Positions 17,052 through 25,742 of a DNA stretch of 64,000 nucleotides are shown one piece after another. This DNA is from G963665925 sp963676345. Its GTDB lineage: Bacteria; Bacillota; Clostridia; Peptostreptococcales; Acidaminobacteraceae. The translations under genes and the position numbers were made by a program. The notes under the pieces are model-generated. The model was not told the origin of the DNA. It saw nothing but the letters and a program-made list of their open reading frames with translations, and ran no database searches. The DNA lies in the NCBI GenBank assembly GCA_963676345.2, contig CAXXTS010000006.1:62001-126000 (forward strand), given 5' to 3'. Numbering within the stretch: position 1 is the stretch's first letter; each line of letters opens with the position of its first letter.

Positions 17052-18155
17052 ATGAGCAACTTATTTCGCAAGGAACTCGCAACACTAAAAAAGTATGTAC
17101 CCGGAAAGCCTATTGAAGAAGTCAAGCGTGAATATGGGCTTACCGATATTATTAAACTGGCATCCAATGAGAATCCATTGGGGCCTTCGCCTCTTGCAAT
17201 ACAAGCGATAAAGGATGAAGCCGACAAGGTTTTTTTATATCCAGAGTCAACGGCACCAGCACTGCGTCAAGCCATCGGGCAGCGTTATAACATTTCGCCA
17301 GACCAGGTTTTGATGGGCAATGGCGGAGAAGAAATTCTCAAGTTTATTGCACAGACTTTTATCAATACAGGTGATGAAGCCGTAATGGGTACGCCGTCAT
17401 TTGGTCTTTACAACATCTCAGTTTCCCATATGGGCGGTGTACCGATTGAAGTGCCGCTTACAGAGCGTTTTGAACATGACTTCGAGGCTATGCTGGATGC
17501 TGTAAATGAGAAGACAAAACTGCTTTATATTTGTAATCCCAACAATCCAACAGGCAACATTATGACGGCAGAAAAAGTACATAGGTTTATTCAGAAGGTG
17601 CCAAGAAATGTTGTTATTGTTCTTGATGAAGCCTACTATGATTACGCGGTCAAAAACCCAGCGTATCCTGATGGCATTAGAATTTTACAGGATAGACCCA
17701 ATACGATTATCTTAAGAACCTTCTCAAAAGTGGCTGGCATAGCAGGCGTACGCATTGGATATGCCATTTCATCCGAAAAAATCATTGGCGAAATGTCCAA
17801 GGTTAAGGGCGTTTTCAACGCGAGTAGAATTGCACAGGCCGCAGGTATTGCGGCACTTAAAGATACGGGACATTTGGAGGCCACAGTTGACCTCAACTAC
17901 GAATCACTCAATTTGATGATAGATTGTTTTGAGCGTAATGGACTGGATTATATTCCATCTAATGCCAACTTTATCTTTATGAAAACAGACATATCCTCAA
18001 AAGTTATCTATGAAGAACTGCTAAAGCGTGGCGTCATCATTCGCCCGGGCTACTTATGGGGACAAGAAAACTGGAACCGAATCAGTACAGGAACGCGTGA
18101 GCAGACCATGCGCTTTATTAAAGCCATTGAAGCGGTTATTGCTCAGCAAAAATAG
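17052..18155 (+). CDS. hisC: Histidinol-phosphate aminotransferase
   Basis: A 367-residue PLP enzyme of aminotransferase class I/II. Motifs: SNENPLGPSP at 38-47, CNPNNPTGN near residue 160, LDEAYYDYA, the PLP Lys in RTFSKVAGIAGVRIGYA, and RPGYLWGQENWNRIS for substrate phosphate contact. It converts imidazole-acetol phosphate and glutamate to histidinol phosphate and 2-oxoglutarate; some HisC-like enzymes also act on aromatic amino acids. It stands alone, without other his genes, and is followed by a terminator. GGAGG precedes the ATG. Confidence 0.9.
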   Translation: MSNLFRKELATLKKYVPGKPIEEVKREYGLTDIIKLASNENPLGPSPLAIQAIKDEADKVFLYPESTAPALRQAIGQRYNISPDQVLMGNGGEEILKFIAQTFINTGDEAVMGTPSFGLYNISVSHMGGVPIEVPLTERFEHDFEAMLDAVNEKTKLLYICNPNNPTGNIMTAEKVHRFIQKVPRNVVIVLDEAYYDYAVKNPAYPDGIRILQDRPNTIILRTFSKVAGIAGVRIGYAISSEKIIGEMSKVKGVFNASRIAQAAGIAALKDTGHLEATVDLNYESLNLMIDCFERNGLDYIPSNANFIFMKTDISSKVIYEELLKRGVIIRPGYLWGQENWNRISTGTREQTMRFIKAIEAVIAQQK

Positions 18156-18243
18156 CACAAGCTATTAGATTTTGAAAACCAAAGAGACGGTTGAGAGTAT
18201 GTGTGCATAGTCTCCCCTTATGAAAAAAACAGTGTAGAAGTAA

Positions 18244-18296
18244 AAAGCAGGATCGCGGTTGTGTACCAATACAAACGCGGCCCTGCTTCTTTTTTT
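18244..18296 (+). terminator. Rho-independent terminator after hisC
   Basis: A hairpin with arms around AAGCAGG and CCTGCTT, extended inward by CGCGGTTGTGT/ATACAAACGCGG, is followed by a run of seven T. Confidence 0.9.
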
Positions 18297-18358
18297 GCAT
18301 ACACCCATCTATTAATGAATTTAATCCTGGACAATTATATAAAATAATTGATATGACC

Positions 18359-18387
18359 TTGACAGATTATGAATGAGGGCGTAGTAT
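18359..18387 (+). promoter_or_regulatory. Promoter of the TetR-type regulator gene
   Basis: A perfect -35 TTGACA (18359-18364), 17-base spacer and -10 TAGTAT (18382-18387). Transcription would start near 18394, directly ahead of a palindromic operator at 18400, which suggests autorepression. Confidence 0.7.
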
Positions 18388-18399
18388 GAAGTTGGACAT

Positions 18400-18412
18400 A
18401 CCGACGGTAGGT
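18400..18412. promoter_or_regulatory. TetR-type operator copy 1
   Basis: ACCGACGGTAGGT, one mismatch from the two perfect copies near 19.1 kb. It lies just downstream of the regulator promoter, where bound protein would block transcription. Confidence 0.7.
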
Positions 18413-18425
18413 AGGTGGTGAAAAG

Positions 18426-19050
18426 GTGTTTACAACGAACTTGGAAAATTTAGAAACAAGGGACCGGATCCTTGCAGTAGCAATGGATATGTTCTCTTCA
18501 AGGGACTACAGCAAAGTGACACTTAAGGGGATTGCTGAAGCCGCAGGTGTGACTAAAGGTGGCATCTATCATTATTTTGAAAGCAAGGATCACCTGCTTT
18601 CAGAAGGCATACAGTTTTCCTTTCAAGTCTTAACCGCTCAAATGGAGAAACAACTGAGTACCGATATGGGTGCAAGGGCACTTATTCAGTCTTGGTTTGA
18701 CATTGAGACAATGATGGGTGGTTATGCTGACATGCTGGTGGGAGAGAAGGCCGCTGAAAGTTTACTTCAGTTTATGTATCTGATGTTGACGGCTGTAAAA
18801 AAGTCACCACAAGTGCGCAGTTTAATTGGCTAGTATATATAAGGATGCCATCGATCAGGTGGAAGCCATATTTATAAAGGCTCAGGCGGCGGGTGAAATC
18901 AAACAAGATATCAACCCAAGAGGTATTGCAATTCAAATGATCACTTCCTTTGAAGGGACAATTCTACTGGGTGGGCTTGCGGACACCTTTAGTGTTCAAG
19001 ATTTGGGGCATATTTTGTTTGAAACGATTTGGACACAAATTAAAGCTTAA
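18426..19050 (+). pseudogene. TetR/AcrR-family regulator, interrupted by one frameshift
   Basis: The first 135 codons (GTG start with AGGTGGTG ahead) encode a TetR helix-turn-helix: DRILAVAMDMFSSRDYSKVT, then IAEAAGVTKGGIYHYFESKD. The frame stops at 18833, but the ligand-binding domain continues in the next frame to 19050 (ASIYKDAIDQVEAIFIKAQA and onward). Removing one G from the GG at about 18828 restores a single protein of about 208 residues. The protein would bind the palindromes at 18400, 19101 and 19135 and repress itself and the efflux genes. A sequencing error is more likely than decay, since both parts look well kept. Confidence 0.8.
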
Positions 19051-19100
19051 TATAAAGAGTATTCAGGGCGCGGTGCGCTCTGATTTTAAACACGCAACAT

Positions 19101-19113
19101 ACCGACGGTCGGT
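19101..19113. promoter_or_regulatory. TetR-type operator copy 2
   Basis: Perfect palindrome ACCGAC-G-GTCGGT between the regulator gene and the ABC ATPase gene. The copy is followed by CTTTTTTT, but the one-base loop excludes a terminator. Confidence 0.75.
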
Positions 19114-19134
19114 CTTTTTTTAAGAAACGAACAT

Positions 19135-19147
19135 ACCGACGGTCGGT
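19135..19147. promoter_or_regulatory. TetR-type operator copy 3
   Basis: Second perfect copy of ACCGACGGTCGGT, 34 bases (about three helical turns) after copy 2 and 18 bases before the ABC ATPase start. The spacing would allow two dimers to bind the same DNA face. Confidence 0.75.
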
Positions 19148-19165
19148 AGGTAAAGGAGTTTTACA

Positions 19166-19846
19166 ATGGAAAAGCAAAGAGTCTTGAGTGCAAGGGGACT
19201 GATCAAACAGTTTCAAATGGGTGAAGTCAACGTGAAGGCGCTAGACGGTGTTGACTTTGATATTTATGAAGGCGAGTTCATTGTAATTCTTGGGCCAAGT
19301 GGCTCAGGGAAAAGCACCTTGCTTAATATGATTGGGGGTATGGACAGCTTAGATGGCGGCACACTCTACTTTAAAGAAAAACCTGTCCATACGCTGGATA
19401 AGGCGGGAATGGCTCAGTACAGACGTGATGTAGTCGGGTTTGTATTTCAGTTTTACAATTTGATTCCCAGCCTGAATGCTTTCGAAAATGTCGCTCTTGC
19501 AGCTCAAATATCAAAACGTGGCCTAGATGTAGCTGAAACCTTGCAACGTGTTGGGTTATCAGAACGAATGGACCATTTTCCATCTCAGTTGTCAGGGGGA
19601 CAGCAACAACGCGTAGCGATGGCCCGGGCCATTGCAAAAAATCCGGATATCCTTCTTTGCGATGAACCGACAGGGGCGCTTGATTCAGAGTCTAGCGACA
19701 GTGTCATGCAGCTATTAAAGAATATTAATCAAACTTATGGGAAAACAGTCATAGTGATTACCCATGACAGAGAAATCGCACAGATTGCTGACCGGGTGTT
19801 TCACATCAATGACGGACGTTTAACACATATAGAACCCAGTTCTTGA
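19166..19846 (+). CDS. ABC transporter ATP-binding protein (MacB/LolD type)
   Basis: A 226-residue ATPase with Walker A GPSGSGKST, Q-loop FVFQFYNLIPSLNAFENV, signature LSGGQQQRVAMARAIAKN, Walker B LLCDEPTGALD and switch His in VITHDRE. This is the LolD/MacB/FtsE class that works with FtsX-like permeases. The AAAGGAG site supports the start. It is followed at once by the large permease gene and a membrane-fusion adaptor, giving a three-part exporter under the TetR-type regulator. Substrate unknown; drugs, peptides or lipids are typical. Confidence 0.9.
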   Translation: MEKQRVLSARGLIKQFQMGEVNVKALDGVDFDIYEGEFIVILGPSGSGKSTLLNMIGGMDSLDGGTLYFKEKPVHTLDKAGMAQYRRDVVGFVFQFYNLIPSLNAFENVALAAQISKRGLDVAETLQRVGLSERMDHFPSQLSGGQQQRVAMARAIAKNPDILLCDEPTGALDSESSDSVMQLLKNINQTYGKTVIVITHDREIAQIADRVFHINDGRLTHIEPSS

Positions 19847-19860
19847 GAGCAGGTGAAACA

Positions 19861-22232
19861 ATGCTATTTAGAAAAATGATGCGAGATATAGTCGCTCAAA
19901 AAGGCACTTATATGGCCTGCGTGACCATTATGGTCATTGGGCTTATGACCTTCAATCTATTCTCTATTGGATATGACAATTTCAGTTTCTCAAGGGACCC
20001 ATTATTATGATCAAATGCAATTTGCACAGGGGTTTGCACGCGTCAAGGGAATGCCGGGTGCTGAACTTGAAAAGCTTACCGGGCTTGAGGAAATAAAAAG
20101 AATTGAAGGTCGTTTGGTAGAGGATGTTCGCATCCTTGATGACAAGGTGAGTGGCAGTGCCTACTTGAGGTTAATCAGTTACAATCCCAAAATGACGAGC
20201 AGCCTGAACCAGTTTTGAACTGCAAAGTGGAAGCCTTGGAGTAAGTGGTAAAAATGAAGTTATTCTCGACAGCAAGTACTATGAGAAAGCGGGCTTACAA
20301 GAAGGAGATTCGATAACTGTAGCAGTGGCAGGGCGTCTTGTTGATTTGAGTGTGGGCGGCAGTGGCCGATCGCCGGAGTACATTTATGCACTTAGAACCG
20401 ATCAAGATTTATACCCTGACCCAGAGCGGTTTGGCGTTGCCTTCATACCCTATGACACCTTGAAAACCATTTTGAGGGCGGGGCAGTCTGTCAATGATGT
20501 GTCTTTCTTGATTGAGGAAGGATACAGTTTTAAAGATGCTGAACATGCAATCAGGGAACGGCTGGAGCCTTACGGTCTTATGGACTTACGCGAGAGAAAA
20601 GACCAGAAAAGCCATCTTTTGCTCAACTCAGAAATTGATGGCATGAAAGGCATGGCCGTGGCAATGCCAACTGTATTTTTAAGTGTTGCAGCCATGATTA
20701 TGGTTATTATGCTCAAGCGGCTGGTAGAGAAACAGCGGGGGCAAATAGGGGTATTCAAGGCCTTTGGCATGACAGATTTTTCAAATACTAAGACACTATA
20801 TGGGCTATGCAGTGCTTATTGGTATGGTATCAGGTCTTCTAGGCACATTGATTGGAAATATGCTGGTGGTACCCTTTACAAAAATGTATCAGACCATGTT
20901 CAAACATGCCACTGATTATGCCAGAGTTTTCTTATAAATATGCTGGGCTGAGCCTTGCATTAGCCGTCCTCTTTTCTCTGATTGCAGGATATGAAGGGGT
21001 GAAATCAACACTCAAAATCGAGCCTGCACAGGCCATGCGTCCACCCGTACCCATAGCATCAAAGGGGACTGCCATAGAAAGAGTCACTATATTGTGGTCT
21101 AAAATGACCATGATGAGTCGCATTGCCGTACGTAATATATTTCGAAATAAGGGACGTACAGGTTTTGTATTTATTGGGGTCATGCTCACATATGCAATTT
21201 TGGGCATGCCATGGGCAATGAAGGAAAATATGGATTTGATGGTCTATGACCAGTTCGATACGGTCATGGTATATGACATGAAAGTAGATTTTACAGAGCC
21301 GGTCTTAAAAGATCAAGCACTTAGAGAAATCATGCAGACCGCACAGGTAAACTACGCCGAGTCTCTTATGGAAGTTCCGTCTGTCCTTTATAACAAGGGT
21401 CAAAAGAAGGCGATTAATGTACTTGGCATTCAACAATCAAGTGCCCTTTATCATCTATATGATGAGGCGGGAATGGTCATAAAATTGCCGGATACAGGTA
21501 TTGTTCTATCAGACCAGCTGGCAGACAAAATTGGAATTGAACAAGGACAAACCCTCCTTTTGAAAAGTCCCTATGCACGCAGTCCTGAGGAGCGTGTGGC
21601 GGTTGAGGTTACACAAATCATTCCTCAGTATCTGGGCTTAAATGCATACATGGAAGAGACTGCACTGAGCCGGCTGCTCAACCAGCCTGCCTTTTCGACC
21701 GCTGTCATAGCCAGCACGAATCAGGATGGGGTGGCAGTGATACGTGATAGATTTGATACGTCCAGCAGGGTCTTTGGTGTTAATGCGTCACAAGAGCTGA
21801 TGGACAAATACGGTGAGATGATGGAAATGATGCAAGCCATGCTGGGGCTGTTTGTGGTGATCGGAATTACCTGTGGGTTTTCAATTGTGTACGCATCTTC
21901 CATGATTACGCTGTCTGAAAGAAATCGCGAGCTGGCTTCCATGCTGGTCATTGGCTTAAGTTATGCAGAAGTTAAGCGAGTTTTATATCTTGAACAGTGG
22001 TACACCGCTGTTGTGGCCTTTGTTATAGGCATGCCTCTATTAAAAGGAATGGTGGAAAAGCATGTCCCTTATGATGGCCAATGATGTATATACTATGCCT
22101 ACGAAGGTTTCAACAGGAACCTTTGTATCGGCGGCACTTCTAACGGCTGGGTCTATTCTTTTGGCTCAGTGGCAATTGGGCAGAAAAGTAGAAAAAATTG
22201 AGTTGGTTAAGGCATTAAGCATACGTGAATAG
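19861..22232 (+). pseudogene. FtsX/MacB-type ABC permease, six apparent frameshifts
   Basis: Reading across frames gives one continuous permease of about 790 residues beginning MLFRKMMRDIVAQKGTYMAC and ending EKIELVKALSIRE. It has an N-terminal membrane helix, a large extracytoplasmic domain and two FtsX-type membrane blocks (such as GQIGVFKAFGMTDF and MITLSERNRELASMLVIG). Frame changes fall near 19970, 20190, 20215, 20778, 20915 and 22055. At least five are explained by one base more or less in a homopolymer (A, T, T, T, A). No in-frame nonsense substitution was seen. The gene is probably intact in the cell; if the sequence is right, the exporter is dead. Confidence 0.8.
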
Positions 22233-22245
22233 TGAGGCGATTATA

Positions 22246-23496
22246 ATGACTAAAAAACATATTGCAGGGATTGTGGCACTGGTGGTTGTAGGTGCTTCCA
22301 TAATGGGGATGAATCTTAACCAAGCCATTGCGGTGGATGCTTTCGAGGTTAAAAGAGGTACATTTACCGATACCTTTCGTGAAGATGGGGTTGTATATGC
22401 TAAAGATGAACGCCCTGCTGTGGCACAAGTCGGTGGAATTGTGGAGGCAGTTTATGTTGAAAGTGGTGATCACGTTTTGGTGGGTGACATACTTTTAACT
22501 TTTAATACAAGAGCGCTTGAACTTCAGAAAAAAGCGATTGAAGGACAAATTATCAGTATAGAGGGGCAGCTTCAAGCAGAGTCTGAAAAAATAAAAACAC
22601 CAGATATTGAAGCGCAAAAGCGTGTGGTAAGTATCGCTCGAGATGATATGGAAAAAAGCACACTGGACTGGGCGCGTGCAGAAGCACTTTATGAAACCGG
22701 TGCAATCAGTCGACAGGCATATGAAGCAGCTGAACAGTTTTTTAAGGCGTCAAAGGACGGATATGAGATGGAAAAGGCCAGACTAGAGAGTCTCCAGTCT
22801 CAAAATGATGTGGGCGATGGCCTGTCCGCATATTATGCAGGACAAATTATGCAGCTCAAGGCTCAACAGGAACTGATTGAAGATGAAATTGAAAAAAGCA
22901 CCCTAAAGGCAGACATGGCGGGGACTGTAACAGAGCTGGATTTAGAAGTTGGACAAGCGGTACTTCCGATGACACCTGTTGTCAATATCATGAATACAGA
23001 ACATGTTGAGATTGAGTCCATGGTCTTGGCAGAAGAAGCACTTGGACTAAGTGTGGGTGACTTTGCACAAATTATTCAGACCCGTAAAGGGGTGGAGCAG
23101 ATAGCCCAGGCGCAAATAATAAAAATGGATCCAGTGGCGGTGGAAACCATCTCTGCACTTGGTCTTAAGGAGCGCCGGGTAAGGGTTACCGTTTCACCAG
23201 AAAAAGGTACTGAAATGCATGTTATTGCTGGAGCCGATGTTGATGTGGCGTTTACAGCCTATCAGTCCGATGCTGTATTCTCTGTTCCTAAATCATCTGT
23301 TTTTCCAACACAGTCAGGTGATGGCCTCTGGCTGATAAGAGATGGAAAGATTGTACTCCAGAATATCGAAACCGGTTATGAAGCAAGGCGGTTTATTGAA
23401 GTCCTTTCAGGCTTAGAAGAAGGGGACTGCATTCTAAAGACTTATGATACAGATGGCATAGAAGAAGGACGCAAGGTAAAACCCGTAAATCTCTAA
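22246..23496 (+). CDS. Membrane-fusion (HlyD/MacA-like) adaptor of the ABC exporter
   Basis: A 416-residue protein with an N-terminal membrane anchor (HIAGIVALVVVGASIMGMNL), a lipoyl-like half (GIVEAVYVESGDHVLVGDIL), a long coiled-coil hairpin (about 90-215, with ISRQAYEAAEQFFKASKDG), the second lipoyl half (LKADMAGTVTELDLEVGQAV) and beta-barrel strands. It bridges the exporter to the envelope. I use the ATG at 22246 with TGAGGCG ahead rather than an upstream GTG that overlaps the permease stop. It follows the permease by 13 bases and belongs to the same operon. Confidence 0.85.
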   Translation: MTKKHIAGIVALVVVGASIMGMNLNQAIAVDAFEVKRGTFTDTFREDGVVYAKDERPAVAQVGGIVEAVYVESGDHVLVGDILLTFNTRALELQKKAIEGQIISIEGQLQAESEKIKTPDIEAQKRVVSIARDDMEKSTLDWARAEALYETGAISRQAYEAAEQFFKASKDGYEMEKARLESLQSQNDVGDGLSAYYAGQIMQLKAQQELIEDEIEKSTLKADMAGTVTELDLEVGQAVLPMTPVVNIMNTEHVEIESMVLAEEALGLSVGDFAQIIQTRKGVEQIAQAQIIKMDPVAVETISALGLKERRVRVTVSPEKGTEMHVIAGADVDVAFTAYQSDAVFSVPKSSVFPTQSGDGLWLIRDGKIVLQNIETGYEARRFIEVLSGLEEGDCILKTYDTDGIEEGRKVKPVNL

Positions 23497-23567
23497 AATT
23501 ATGTTTCATTTGAAGACCCAAGCTGATAAAATATACTTGAATATTCATGGATAGTTTGGGAGGGAAA

Positions 23568-24065
23568 ATGGATTTTAGAGTATTAAGAGAAATCGGGATG
23601 ATTGCAAGGTGCCTCAATACCATTGCAGATGCAGAATACAAAAGGTTCAACTTGGAAAAAGGGCAGTTTTTATATGTCGTACGCGTCTGTGAATATCCGG
23701 GCATTAATCAGGAAACACTTTCAAATATGCTGAAGGTCGATAGAAGCACTACTGCAAAAGCTGTGGGCAAGCTGAGCAAACAGGGCTATGTTCGAAAAGA
23801 GCGATCAGAGAAGGATAAAAGGGCATATAAACTGTATCCAACCCCTAGGGCGCGTCAGGCGTATGATGTTTTGCGCCAGGTTGAAGAGAATGCTTCAGAA
23901 AGAGCACTTAGGGATTTCAGTGATGAAGAGCGCATGCAGGTGCTTTCTCTTTTGGCTAAAATGCGTAAGAATGCAGAGCAAGACTGGGAGTGCATGAAAG
24001 CTGGAGAACATGTGTTTATTGCAGACCAGCCAAGCCATGAAGTGACAGATAAAGAGACTGAGTGA
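23568..24065 (+). CDS. MarR-family transcriptional regulator
   Basis: A 165-residue winged-helix regulator. The core reads NQETLSNMLKVDRSTTAKAVGKLSKQGYVRKERSEKDKRAYKLYPT (given here only as the span about residues 50-95), with the typical DKRAYKLY wing. Helices before and after would form the dimer interface. Start is the ATG after GGGAGGG. It follows the exporter genes and may control them or sense the same compound; no divergent target is present. Confidence 0.85.
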   Translation: MDFRVLREIGMIARCLNTIADAEYKRFNLEKGQFLYVVRVCEYPGINQETLSNMLKVDRSTTAKAVGKLSKQGYVRKERSEKDKRAYKLYPTPRARQAYDVLRQVEENASERALRDFSDEERMQVLSLLAKMRKNAEQDWECMKAGEHVFIADQPSHEVTDKETE

Positions 24066-24197
24066 TTTTACAAAAGGCATGAAAAAAGCCAGCAAGCACA
24101 AGGTATCAGATGTATACACAAGTGTGCTGGATTAAACTGCTGAGTAGATAAGATGACGTCATCAGTTGACTCTAGGAGTCGGGAAATATAATAAGTA

Positions 24198-24419
24198 TTA
24201 TGCTTCTTGCCTGAATAAGGACTCGTCTTTTTCAATCATTGAATTGACAATATCGAGTGCTATACAGGCATTCATTTTTTGAGTATCTTCTTCCATCTGA
24301 TGAAGTTCTTTTCGAGAGAATGTTTGAACATTGTGCTCCATTACCCCACACTCTGTTTCGAGTACAGCGCGTCTTTCTTTGAGATTGATAATCTCGTCGA
24401 GAAGCGTTTTTCTATTCAT
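24198..24419 (-). CDS. Small coiled-coil hypothetical protein
   Basis: A 73-residue protein, mostly charged helix, with heptad-like hydrophobics (LLDEIINLKERRAVLE) and a second helix KELHQMEEDTQKMN. The strong site AAGGGAGGTGACTTT before the ATG shows that it is probably translated. The two-helix pattern with SRKEL faintly recalls Spo0E-like phosphatases, but the SQELD signature is not there, so I do not assign it. It is monocistronic and convergent with the MarR gene. Confidence 0.6.
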   Translation of the reverse strand: MNRKTLLDEIINLKERRAVLETECGVMEHNVQTFSRKELHQMEEDTQKMNACIALDIVNSMIEKDESLFRQEA

Positions 24420-24800
24420 AAAGTCACCTCCCTTATATGTAGTTTTTACCCTTTTTGCGGTCTACAAAGCATAAAAAATTACCAAAAGTGAAATTTGCTA
24501 TAGGTTTAGTCGAGGGAACTTGTTATTGCTTTGAAACTTTTTCTTAACCGCTTTGAGACGATGTTCTTTCTCATGCTGTGATACACTCAGAGTGTGTCAG
24601 ATTGCCTGAAAATGCCGAAAGCCTGCCTTGCTCGATGTAGTCCATCCCATAACCGCACGCACAGTAGGCTCCTGTAGTAGATTGCATCCGCATTTCTTAG
24701 AAGAAAAACAGATTTTTAATTTGGATGCTGCTGGCCTACTTGGGATTTTCGAAGTTTTCACCAGTCTGGAATTTTATGAAATTTAAGGGGAGAGGTCAAT
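24420..24800. other. Gene-free stretch with possible structured leader RNA
   Basis: This region lies between a small minus-strand gene and a lipoprotein gene. No coding frame fits. Two matched arm pairs, AGTAGGC (24663-24669)/GCCTACT (24734-24740) and GCATCC (24684-24689)/GGATGC (24723-24728), nest into one long hairpin. A smaller one lies near 24577-24600 (ACACTC AGA GTGTGT). I cannot match these to a known riboswitch. Confidence 0.4.
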
Positions 24801-25580
24801 ATGAATAAAAAAATAGGTGCTATATTGGTGTTGGCTGCCGGACTTTCTCTGAGTGCGTGTGCGCCTTCACAGGACGCTGTTCTAGACGGTCAGAATGTGG
24901 CAGATACACCGAAAACGATATCAGCCCAAGACGCGGATATTTTAACTATTGATAATATTACAGATACGGAGCTGGCAGAGCTGACTGGACTTGATGCAGA
25001 CTTTAGCAGCTTCCTTGAGAGTCAGCAAACCAAAGTATCTTTTTTAAAAAGAGATGATCTGGGTGAATACCAACCGATGAACAGCATTGTGATTTTTAGT
25101 GGTGCTGGAGAAGATTCCACTGCACTTTATGTTTATGAAGAGGACGGTGCTGTATCAAGTGCGCGTCTAGACGAGTTCTCGGGTGTGGTTTCTACAGAGG
25201 GGATGGAATATGACTGCATGTTCTATCATTTTAGGGGCATGACTCAAAAACAGCCAAAAGTGACAGCCTTCATGCAGGAGGGGATGGAAAGGGCGGCGCT
25301 TGAAGCGCAACTTTTTGAAACCTTTGTTGGACGACCGCTCTATGAGTTGCAGGCCTACTTTGATGTTTATGTTCCGGTTTACCGCTATGAGATGGAAAGC
25401 ACATCGAGCAAGCTGGATACATATATGCTGCTCAACCCAGATGAAGCAAAAAGCAGTACCGATGTGAATGTGATTTACGACAGTTCGGGCACCGTTGTGA
25501 GCCTCTACCTTGATGACAGCTATGGGACAAAGCAAATGGACCCATTCTATCAACTTGAAGCTGTTCAACTTAAGCAGTAA
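24801..25580 (+). CDS. Lipoprotein of unknown function
   Basis: A 259-residue exported lipoprotein: MNKKIGAILVLAAGLSLSAC gives lipobox LSAC (Cys20). The mature part contains ITDTELAELTGLDADFSSFL and, near the C-terminus, VNVIYDSSGTVVSLYLDDSYG, a segment like the repeated two-stranded unit of BamE/SmpA-like or DUF4309-like proteins, but not close enough to name. GGGGAGAGG precedes the ATG. It is monocistronic, with a possible structured leader and a terminator. Confidence 0.75.
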   Translation: MNKKIGAILVLAAGLSLSACAPSQDAVLDGQNVADTPKTISAQDADILTIDNITDTELAELTGLDADFSSFLESQQTKVSFLKRDDLGEYQPMNSIVIFSGAGEDSTALYVYEEDGAVSSARLDEFSGVVSTEGMEYDCMFYHFRGMTQKQPKVTAFMQEGMERAALEAQLFETFVGRPLYELQAYFDVYVPVYRYEMESTSSKLDTYMLLNPDEAKSSTDVNVIYDSSGTVVSLYLDDSYGTKQMDPFYQLEAVQLKQ

Positions 25581-25621
25581 AGGATCTGTTGAATGACTTC
25601 CGTATAAAGTTATAAACATAA

Positions 25622-25669
25622 AGACCGGTGGCGCTCCTTGAATCAAGGCAGCTTCCGCCGGTCTTTTTT
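25622..25669 (+). terminator. Rho-independent terminator after the lipoprotein gene
   Basis: Arms AGACCGGTGG and CCGCCGGTCT with an inner CCTTG/CAAGG stem are followed by TTTTTT. Confidence 0.9.
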
Positions 25670-25742
25670 AGGTTTTCGTAGATTTAAACCTTCCGTTTTT
25701 GAAGATTCAAGTCGTCTCTTGCTTTGCCTTTGCATCTTCCCT

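Noticed and set aside
24640..24690. CACGCACAG near 24655, reminiscent of a cyclic di-GMP-I riboswitch core
   Set aside because: The rest of the conserved core (GCAAACC and GGGACGCAAAGCC blocks) is absent.
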